From Bacteroidales bacterium (lineage in GTDB: Bacteria; Bacteroidota; Bacteroidia; Bacteroidales; F082), in contig JAEEQP010000004.1 in NCBI GenBank assembly GCA_016285355.1, positions 54,443 to 118,442 on the forward strand: a DNA stretch of 64,000 nt, read 5' to 3'. Both the position numbers and the translations under genes were made by a program. Positions 7,957 through 14,152 of this stretch are shown piece after piece (position 1 is the stretch's first letter; each line of letters starts with the position of its first letter). Below the pieces are notes generated by a model, which worked only from the letters and a program-made list of their open reading frames with translations, made no database searches and had not been told where the DNA came from.

Positions 7957-9471
7957 TCACCTCTTGACAATCTGCCTCGTAACCCATCCGGACTTGGTGA
8001 ACACCTTTAATAGATAAGTTCCCGCGTTGAGTTCAGTAATATCTATCTCATTATTACTGAACTCCTTAATGAATTGTCCATTGATAGCATAAACCTCTAT
8101 TCTTTCCAAGTCCTCAATATCGATGCAAATTAGGCCTTCCGTCGGGTTCGGGTAAACATCGAATGCTATGCTGTTTTCATCAACACCAGTTCCATCGAAA
8201 ACAGCCTTGATTGGGCCATCTATAAATGGTTCAATGTTTAAAGGATTATCATGATAAAAATAGCCAAAATCTGAAACAAACCAATAAAGAAAATTATATC
8301 CGTTTTGTGGAACGGCCAACAATTCCAGCAATCCATCCTCACAAGATGTCGGCTCATGAAGGATTTGAACCGTTCCCATGCCATCATATTCAGTCACAAT
8401 ACTGTATGAATACAACAAATCTTCCTGAATATTGGTAAACTCACTCCAATACTCCGCATCTTCATATTGTGAGGCCCATCCGCAAGGGACAATTACAGGA
8501 ATGGTTTTGGAGACGCCTTCAAAGGTGTTTTGGGTAATTTCAGGCACTTTCTGGCATTTTATCGTGATGGATTCCAAGTCCGTTCCATCGAAAACATTGG
8601 ATTCCAAAAAGATGCCCTCATAACTATAGGGAACATCAATGATAACGCGTTTCAAATTGCTGCAATTACTGAAAGCGGACGATTGGATTCTTGCCCTATC
8701 GTTCAACAACAGTTTGATTTCCGCTATCCCTGAACAGCCAGAGAAAGCATTAGAACCTATACTATTTAGCATGGGAAGTTCGATGGATTCCAACGAGGAG
8801 CAATTCTCAAAAGCATTCGCTCCTATAGCTTCACAACAGGACGGCATCTCAATCCTTTGTAAATTTATGCAATTCTCAAACAAACTATTAGATGTTCCTG
8901 AAAGAAGGGTATCAGGAAGTATCACCTCCGTTAATGAACCACAATGAGAGAACGCCAAATCCCATATTTCCTTTACGCTATTCGGAATGGAAATCGACCT
9001 CAAACCGCTTTGTTTGAAAGCTCCAGAACCTATTAAACATAAAGAGTTGGGCAATTCCAAAAATTCAAGTTGGCTGCAACGATAAAAAGCACCATCTTCA
9101 ATGTAACGAACGCTGTTTCCCATCCTTACTTCACGCAAATGTGAACACCTTGAAAACGCGCCTTCTCCAATATAATTGATGCTGTCGGACAAGGTGATGG
9201 AATTCAATAAAGTATCGCCATGGAAAGTCGACTGTCCTATTCCATAAACGGTATAAGTAGTGCCACCGTAATCCACAAACATCGGAAGTATCACATCGCC
9301 ACTTGTCGTTGAAGATTCTTCGCCCATGTCGACAATCACCCTATGGTACAACATGCTGGTTATGGTGTAATACAATGTCTGACCAGATTCGCAAACCGCC
9401 GAAAAGTCGTAGGCCAAACCGTTAGCTGCAATGCCTATCAAAAGGCTCAATGTAATAACAAGCTTTTTCAT
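7957..9471 (-). CDS. BspA-like leucine-rich-repeat surface protein with T9SS sorting domain
   Basis: A 504-residue secreted protein. The signal peptide ends near GLAYD. Residues about 75-330 are leucine-rich repeats of the BspA / LRR_5 type, recognisable from the recurring pattern IG.GAF..C..L..I.LP.S (for example YIGEGAFSRCSHLREVRM and SIGSNAFSGCSGIAEIKL). After a spacer with FLYWFVSD, the last ~75 residues form a T9SS type A sorting domain (FDVYPNPTEGLICIDI ... GTYLLKVFTKSGW ... IVKR). The protein should be exported by Sec, moved across the outer membrane by T9SS and cleaved near the sorting domain. BspA-type proteins mediate adhesion in other species; that role is inferred here. The gene appears to be a single unit with its own promoter. 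Confidence 0.88.
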   Translation of the reverse strand: MKKLVITLSLLIGIAANGLAYDFSAVCESGQTLYYTITSMLYHRVIVDMGEESSTTSGDVILPMFVDYGGTTYTVYGIGQSTFHGDTLLNSITLSDSINYIGEGAFSRCSHLREVRMGNSVRYIEDGAFYRCSQLEFLELPNSLCLIGSGAFKQSGLRSISIPNSVKEIWDLAFSHCGSLTEVILPDTLLSGTSNSLFENCINLQRIEMPSCCEAIGANAFENCSSLESIELPMLNSIGSNAFSGCSGIAEIKLLLNDRARIQSSAFSNCSNLKRVIIDVPYSYEGIFLESNVFDGTDLESITIKCQKVPEITQNTFEGVSKTIPVIVPCGWASQYEDAEYWSEFTNIQEDLLYSYSIVTEYDGMGTVQILHEPTSCEDGLLELLAVPQNGYNFLYWFVSDFGYFYHDNPLNIEPFIDGPIKAVFDGTGVDENSIAFDVYPNPTEGLICIDIEDLERIEVYAINGQFIKEFSNNEIDITELNAGTYLLKVFTKSGWVTRQIVKR

Positions 9472-9502
9472 TTTGTTGAAGTTTTATTGGGTTAGTTTGG
9501 GA

Positions 9503-9510
9503 CAAAGGTA
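9503..9510 (-). promoter_or_regulatory. -7 box of the LRR protein gene
   Basis: TACCTTTG on the minus strand, about 32 bp before the start at 9471. Confidence 0.55.
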
Positions 9511-9653
9511 AGCATAAAAAGTACCTGTCAAGAGGTTTTCGGGGAGGCTTCACATTTTGTCCCTATGTTTTTTTCAACCCATTATTGATTTTCAACATAT
9601 TAACCAAAAATGGTGTCCGATTTTGTCCCTATGATTTTTGCAATAAACGACCA

Positions 9654-9692
9654 AAAAATAAGGCCAACCACTTTCGTAGCTGGCCTTTTTCG
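9654..9692 (-). terminator. Intrinsic terminator of lgt
   Basis: A seven-pair stem on the minus strand (TGGCCTT complement at 9681-9687 with 9660-9666) is followed by a TTATTTTTT tract, directly after the lgt stop at 9693. Between this and the LRR gene promoter, two copies of TTTTGTCCCTATG occur near 9555 and 9631. Confidence 0.7.
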
Positions 9693-10601
9693 TCATTTTA
9701 TCTCTACCTTTTTTCGATGCACAAAGCTCCAGACAATCATCCCGATGCCGATGAGCACAAAGGGGACGCTGAGCCACTGGCCCATGTCGAAGGTCATGTT
9801 GCGCTCGAAGTCGACCTGGACGTTTTTCAGGAACTCGATGCCGATGCGCGAGCCGAAAATGATGATGAGGAAAGTGCCGAACATCAGGCCGGGCTGCTTG
9901 TGGCCGAGGTCACGCTTGTAGTACATCCACAGCAAAATGCCCATCGCCACGAGGCAGAAGAAAGCCTCGTAAAGGCCAGTCGGATGGCAGGGCAGCCACT
10001 CGCTCGGCGGACAAGGCGCGTCCCAAGCATGGCAGGCCGTGTAATTGTCGAAGGTGCCGCAGAACTGCTCCGCGCCGCGCAGGAAGACGAAACCCCAAGG
10101 CAGCGAGGTGGGCGTGCCGTAAATCTCATGGTTCATCACGTTGCCCACGCGAATCAATGCCCCGACGAGGCACACCGCCACCACAACGCGGTCGAGAATC
10201 CAGATGTAATTGATACGCTGAAGGTTATCCTTCTCCTTCTTCGATTTGTTGTAGTTGCGCACATAAAGCCAAAGGCCAATCAAGATGCCGATGGCACCGC
10301 CGTGGCTGGCCAGACCGCCTTCCCAAACGGCAAGCATCTTCAATGGGTTGGACAGATAATAGTCAGGCTCATAGAACAGGCAATGACCAAGGCGAGCACC
10401 GATGATAGTGGACACTAGCATGTAAATCAACAATTTATCCATCCAGTCATCGCTCACCTTCTCGTGGCGGTATATCTTGCGCATAACAAAATAGCCAATA
10501 AAGAAGCCCAAGGCCCACAACAAGCCGTACCAGCGAATCTGCAAAGACCCCAAATGAATCAGGACGGGGTCGACGTTCCAAGTGATATAGTTTAAAAGCA
10601 T
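9693..10601 (-). CDS. lgt: Prolipoprotein diacylglyceryl transferase Lgt
   Basis: A 302-residue inner-membrane protein with about seven hydrophobic helices. Lgt transfers diacylglycerol from phosphatidylglycerol to the lipobox cysteine, the first step in lipoprotein maturation. The signature HGGAIG is at residues 100-105, preceded by GARLGHCLFYEP, and the arginine segment LIRVGNVMNHEIYG follows. The C-terminal stretch holds HPTGLYEAFF. A Bacteroidota-typical insertion with several cysteines (FCGTFDNYTACHAWDAPCPP) lies before HPTGLYE. The gene is monocistronic, with its own -7 box and terminator. Its product would process the many lipoproteins in this window. Confidence 0.95.
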   Translation of the reverse strand: MLLNYITWNVDPVLIHLGSLQIRWYGLLWALGFFIGYFVMRKIYRHEKVSDDWMDKLLIYMLVSTIIGARLGHCLFYEPDYYLSNPLKMLAVWEGGLASHGGAIGILIGLWLYVRNYNKSKKEKDNLQRINYIWILDRVVVAVCLVGALIRVGNVMNHEIYGTPTSLPWGFVFLRGAEQFCGTFDNYTACHAWDAPCPPSEWLPCHPTGLYEAFFCLVAMGILLWMYYKRDLGHKQPGLMFGTFLIIIFGSRIGIEFLKNVQVDFERNMTFDMGQWLSVPFVLIGIGMIVWSFVHRKKVEIK

Positions 10602-10618
10602 GATTCAAAATTTTGGTG

Positions 10619-10626
10619 CAAAAGTA
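10619..10626 (-). promoter_or_regulatory. -7 box of lgt
   Basis: TACTTTTG on the minus strand, 17 bp before the lgt ATG at 10601. Confidence 0.6.
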
Positions 10627-10671
10627 AGAATAATTGTTGAATTGTTTAATTGTTGAATCGTTTAATTGTTT

Positions 10672-10752
10672 GACTATGGCTCATGGCTGATGACTATGGC
10701 CACTTTTACATCGAGATAGGGCGGCCATAGTCATAGGCCATAAGCCATAGTT
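10672..10752. repeat. Large intergenic palindrome, family A, copy 1
   Basis: Arms of about 29 bp (10672-10701 and 10723-10752) pair with few mismatches around a loop of about 21 bp. The arm starts ACTATGGCTCATGG. It sits between lgt and the ECF sigma gene. The same architecture with a related arm sequence recurs at 48669-48745. Confidence 0.7.
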
Positions 10753-10772
10753 GAAAAAAAACATCATCAAAG

Positions 10773-10801
10773 TGTAACTTTTTCGTCCTTTCTCCGTATT
10801 A
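10773..10801 (+). promoter_or_regulatory. ECF-type promoter of the sigma factor gene
   Basis: A -35 element TGTAACTTTTT (10773-10783) and a -10 element CGTATTA (10795-10801) are separated by 11 bp. The same sequence, 28 of 30 bases identical, occurs on the minus strand before the GIN-domain gene (14124-14152). This suggests recognition by the sigma factor encoded here and autoregulation. The -10 element lies only 8 bp before the ATG at 10810, so the transcript would be almost leaderless. Confidence 0.7.
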
Positions 10802-10809
10802 CTACTAAA

Positions 10810-11310
10810 ATGGACAGAAGTCAGTATAACCAATGCGTGGAGCAATATGCCGACAGGCTTTTCCGCTTTGCGTTCTCGAGCCTCCGCAACCGCGAGCAGG
10901 CCGAGGACGTGGTGCAGGAAAGTTTTGCCCGCGTTTGGGAGAAGGTCAAGACGGTGGACTTTGCCAAAGCGAAATCTTACCTCTTCACCACCGCTCACCA
11001 TGCCATGATTGACGAAGTCCGTCACAAACAACATTTTGCGAGCATTGAAGACTGTCCGACCAACGAACTGAAACAGACCCGCAACCCCTACCCCGATGTC
11101 AACGAAGTACTGCACAAAACGCTGGCCACCCTGCCAGAAGCGCAACGTAACACCTTGCTTTTGCGCGACTACGAGGGCTACAGCTACCAGGAAATCGGCG
11201 ACATCACAGGGATGAGCGAGGCACAGGTCAAGGTGAACATCTTCCGCGCCCGCACCGCACTGAAAAACAAACTGAAAAGCATCGACAACCTCATCGACAT
11301 AGAGCCATGA
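10810..11310 (+). CDS. ECF-family RNA polymerase sigma factor
   Basis: A 166-residue sigma-70 family protein of the extracytoplasmic-function group. Region 2 is visible at about residues 10-75 (YADRLFRFAFSSL, then QAEDVVQESFARVWEK and KAKSYLFTTAHHAMIDEVR). Region 4 is at about 108-160 (LPEAQRNTLLLRDYEGYSY, the HTH QEIGDITGMSEAQVKVNIFR, and ARTALKNKL). It contains no extra domain. The stop overlaps the next start by 4 nt (ATGA), coupling it to a membrane protein that is the probable anti-sigma factor. Its own promoter nearly matches that of the GIN-domain gene at 14002, making that gene a likely target. The stimulus cannot be read from the sequence. Confidence 0.92.
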   Translation: MDRSQYNQCVEQYADRLFRFAFSSLRNREQAEDVVQESFARVWEKVKTVDFAKAKSYLFTTAHHAMIDEVRHKQHFASIEDCPTNELKQTRNPYPDVNEVLHKTLATLPEAQRNTLLLRDYEGYSYQEIGDITGMSEAQVKVNIFRARTALKNKLKSIDNLIDIEP

Positions 11311-12209
11311 AAACGAACATCACTATCGACAACTACGAGGCCTATCTCCTTGATTACATGGAGGGCAACCTCAGCCCCGAAATGACAGCCGAACTGAAAG
11401 CCCTCATTGTGGCACAAGGCTTGGACTGGGACGAACTCACCGAGGAATTGCCCCATTTGGAAGCACCTCAAATCGTTTACGAAGGCAAGGAAAAGTTGAA
11501 GGACCCTGAGCCTGTCGAAGGGTCGAAGGGCCGCTCATCTAATAACAAGCGCACCATCATCCCGCTCTATGTCAAGATTGCCTCAGCTGCCGCTGCCGCC
11601 GGACTGCTGCTCACCGTCACTTTGTGGCCTGAAAAGTCGATACCCAAGGCAGAGGCCATTGCCGACCTGAAACCCATCGAAATCAGCCGCATCGACACTC
11701 ACGAGCCTATGGCTTTGTTGCCGAGACGAGCTATAGAAAGCATAGATCCCTTGCCACGCACAAACTTCCGCGGAGATGACATGTTTTCTGAAGGCCAAAA
11801 CAATGGGCGCATTGCTGCCGAGAGGGAGACAATGCCTTTGTTGGCCGAATTGCCGACGAAAAACATCACTTCTTTGCAGACCGATTTGCCATTGGCCAAC
11901 TTTGACGAACCTAACTTTGATCTCTTGGCTTGGCGCATGAACTCCAATCTCGCTTATACCCAATACGAGGCAAACGCTTTTTCTGATGAAGTCGAAGACG
12001 AGCGCGAACTTTCATTGATTGGGAAAGCCATTTTCAAGCTGACCGATGGCCGTCATGACAGTTTCGCCAGCCTCATCTCTTCCAGCCTCACCACCGCCAA
12101 AAAAGAAATCAGCATAGCCGCCACCGACATGGCCATAGCCGCCTATCACCGCGCCGACGAGCACTTTGAGGAAGCCAAAGAACGCTGGGAAGAGAAACTC
12201 GGGGAATGA
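11307..12209 (+). CDS. Probable anti-sigma factor, single-pass membrane protein
   Basis: A 300-residue protein. The N-terminal ~40 residues (NYEAYLLDYMEGNLSPEMTAELKALI) are the form commonly seen in Bacteroidota anti-sigma factors partnered with ECF sigma genes. A membrane helix follows at about residues 88-106 (VKIASAAAAAGLLLTVTLW), leaving about 190 residues outside the cytoplasm. That part has no domain I recognise and ends in a charged helix (EHFEEAKERWEEKLGE). Translational coupling to the sigma gene supports the anti-sigma role. At residues about 66-74 the reading frame passes through a repeat element (DPEPVEGSK), described separately, located in the linker before the membrane helix. 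Confidence 0.75.
   Translation: MKTNITIDNYEAYLLDYMEGNLSPEMTAELKALIVAQGLDWDELTEELPHLEAPQIVYEGKEKLKDPEPVEGSKGRSSNNKRTIIPLYVKIASAAAAAGLLLTVTLWPEKSIPKAEAIADLKPIEISRIDTHEPMALLPRRAIESIDPLPRTNFRGDDMFSEGQNNGRIAAERETMPLLAELPTKNITSLQTDLPLANFDEPNFDLLAWRMNSNLAYTQYEANAFSDEVEDERELSLIGKAIFKLTDGRHDSFASLISSSLTTAKKEISIAATDMAIAAYHRADEHFEEAKERWEEKLGE
11501..11530. repeat. Dispersed repeat element inserted in frame in the anti-sigma gene
   Basis: The sequence GGACCCTGAGCCTGTCGAAG, followed by GGTCGAAGGG, matches a short dispersed element (CCCTGAGCCTGTCGAAGGG) that recurs in many bacterial genomes. Here it is translated as DPEPVEGSKG within the linker before the membrane helix, with the frame kept open. Confidence 0.55.
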
Positions 12210-12216
12210 TTTTTTC

Positions 12217-12403
12217 TCACGCAGAATCCGCAGAATTTTAGGAATAGTTGCCGCTTTGCTCCAACACAATTCGCGTCACTGCGAGGAACAAAGCAGTCCA
12301 GAAAGCAGGTTTAATCCCTGGATTGCTTCGTCGTCCCTCCTCGCAATGACGCGAAGACAACAATTGATAAATTTCAGCGAATTCTGCGGATTCTGCGTGA
12401 GAT
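12217..12403. repeat. Nested palindrome containing repeat family B, copy 1
   Basis: The outer arms CACGCAGAATCCGCAGAATT (about 12219-12238) and AATTCTGCGGATTCTGCGTG (about 12380-12400) are inverted copies. They flank an inner imperfect palindrome of about 80 bp (12272-12353) with ends GCGTCACTGCGAGG and CCTCGCAATGACGC. The inner unit recurs in reverse orientation at 46335-46410. The element fills the gap between the convergent anti-sigma and GIN-domain genes, where it could also act as a terminator. Confidence 0.75.
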
Positions 12404-12424
12404 AACTATCTACATGAGACAATC

Positions 12425-14002
12425 TCAGAAATTGATGCTTAATCCAAAACTGAGCGGACGTGTGTTTTCTAAAGCATTGCCACGATAAATGGGTATTAAC
12501 GCATAATTGGCGAAGAAGCCCAGGTTGTTGCCACCTATACGAAGCGAGGCATCAAGTTTGAAACGATTCAAGAATTCACCATTCATATAAGTCGTCACTT
12601 TGCTGTTGTCCATATACTTCACCTTGCTCCAAGCCGCAAAACGAAGGCCTCCTGTCACACCCAAATCAATGTAGAGTTTACGCGACGGCCTCAATTCAAC
12701 CATCAACGGCACTTGCAAATACAACAATCCCAGTTTGCTTTTCTTGATTTGGACATCCGACGGCAGCGGAACGTTGGAGATGACTCCTGTTTCGGGGTCT
12801 TCCACAGATACGACAGGATTTTTCCAACTGAAGTTGTTCCAACCGATACCAACGCCTGTGAACAAGCCTGCCGTGTGTCTCCTGTTGAAGGCAATGCCCA
12901 CATCGGCTATATTGAAGCCAAAATACCAACTGCGCAACGGACGGAGAGCAAGACTGATATCTCCGTATGGTTCAACAGCCGACACTTTCGTGTTGAATAG
13001 CATGTTCAGGCCTGCCTCAAAACCATTCCAGTTGGCATCGTAAAGGAGACTCTTTTTCTCGGAACGCTTTTTCTTGGGCTCATCTTTCTTCGGCTCATCC
13101 GTTTTTGGTTCCGGGTAATTGTTATGATAGTCATAATGATACTCATAGTCTCTGCCATATTTTTTTTCAACCTGCTCGCCCCACTTCTCCATTTTTCTGC
13201 CCCATTCTTCCATTTCGGCCCCCCATTGCTCCATGTCTTGTTCGAATTTCACCCAGTCCACGGAATCAGACAGTTGTTGGAGGTTCACGCCCAGCTCACG
13301 CATCAGTTCTTTAAGTTGAAGCGTATCGGCCTCATAACCTGCTTTGTCTTTGGAAGAATAATCCCAAGAGCGGTTTGACTCGGCCTCGAAGAAAGGAGCG
13401 GCGTTATTAACCAACATATTCAGGAAATTCCGTTTAGGGTCGGTAAGTTCATCATCGATATTGATAGCCATGTTCCATTGGTCACCACTCTTCTCTACCA
13501 ACACCTTATAATTCAGGTTACTTGCATATACTTTACCCAAACTCTTCACCTCGCTGCAATAGACGTTACAATCGCCGAGAAGAATCACATCGCCAGTCCC
13601 GCATGAACGGACATAGATGTTGTTATAGCCGACCTCAAGGCTTAATTCGCCTGTACCTGACTTGTCGATGGAGAGATCCTCACCTTTCAACTGACCTTTT
13701 GATCTGACTCTCGCCGTGCCCAAGACCTTCAAATAAGCCAAATTTTGGAGCGTTACCTCACGAGCACCCGAACCTTCAAGATACAAAACGCTATCTTCAA
13801 CACGATACTTGGCGGTATTATGCCCATAGTCATTAATCGTAAGCTTGTCACCTTGCTTCAAATACACACTGCCAGTGCCACTGACTACTAATGTGTTGAT
13901 TTTACTCGCATCCCCACTTGGAGTAGGAATCGGTTTTTCTTGTGCTTTCACGCCTCCGAAAGCCAATAGCAGCATCGCTGCCAAAATCATTCTTGTTTTC
14001 AT
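12425..14002 (-). CDS. GIN-domain (DUF2807) / outer-membrane beta-barrel fusion protein
   Basis: A 525-residue secreted protein; the signal peptide ends at VKAQEK. Residues about 35-190 are a repetitive beta-strand region of the head-GIN / DUF2807 type (VVSGTGSVYLKQGDKL, YLKVLGTARVRSKGQL, VRSCGTGDVILLGDC). Then comes a short helix in which tryptophans recur every seven residues (EQWGAEMEEWGRKMEKWGEQ, about 258-277). A Lys/Pro/Glu-rich linker (KTDEPKKDEPKKKR) follows. The last ~200 residues have the alternating pattern and terminal SFGLSINF of a small outer-membrane beta-barrel of the PorT-like type. The promoter 120 bp upstream matches that of the ECF sigma gene, so this is a probable regulon member. 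Function is unknown; surface display of the GIN head is an inference. Confidence 0.75.
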   Translation of the reverse strand: MKTRMILAAMLLLAFGGVKAQEKPIPTPSGDASKINTLVVSGTGSVYLKQGDKLTINDYGHNTAKYRVEDSVLYLEGSGAREVTLQNLAYLKVLGTARVRSKGQLKGEDLSIDKSGTGELSLEVGYNNIYVRSCGTGDVILLGDCNVYCSEVKSLGKVYASNLNYKVLVEKSGDQWNMAINIDDELTDPKRNFLNMLVNNAAPFFEAESNRSWDYSSKDKAGYEADTLQLKELMRELGVNLQQLSDSVDWVKFEQDMEQWGAEMEEWGRKMEKWGEQVEKKYGRDYEYHYDYHNNYPEPKTDEPKKDEPKKKRSEKKSLLYDANWNGFEAGLNMLFNTKVSAVEPYGDISLALRPLRSWYFGFNIADVGIAFNRRHTAGLFTGVGIGWNNFSWKNPVVSVEDPETGVISNVPLPSDVQIKKSKLGLLYLQVPLMVELRPSRKLYIDLGVTGGLRFAAWSKVKYMDNSKVTTYMNGEFLNRFKLDASLRIGGNNLGFFANYALIPIYRGNALENTRPLSFGLSINF

Positions 14003-14047
14003 TTTTCTATTATTTTAGTTGTTAGTCGTATTACTTTTCTTTTGACG

Positions 14048-14103
14048 CGAGACTTCGAGACACCGGACGCGGGACTATACTCATCTCGTGTCTCGCAGTC
14101 TCG
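14048..14103. repeat. Inverted repeat in the leader of the GIN-domain gene
   Basis: CGAGACTTCGAGACAC (14048-14063) pairs with GTGTCTCGCAGTCTCG (14088-14103) with one mismatch and a 24-bp loop. It lies between the ECF promoter and the start codon at 14002, so it would be in the transcribed leader. Confidence 0.65.
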
Positions 14104-14123
14104 TAGTCTCATGTCAACAAACG

Positions 14124-14152
14124 TAATACGGAGAAAGGCGGAAAAAGTTACA
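14124..14152 (-). promoter_or_regulatory. ECF-type promoter of the GIN-domain gene
   Basis: On the minus strand TGTAACTTTTT (14152 down to 14142) and CGTATTA (14130 down to 14124) are spaced 11 bp apart. Spacing and sequence match the promoter of the ECF sigma gene at 10773-10801. It overlaps the 3' end of the beta-mannosidase gene. Confidence 0.7.
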
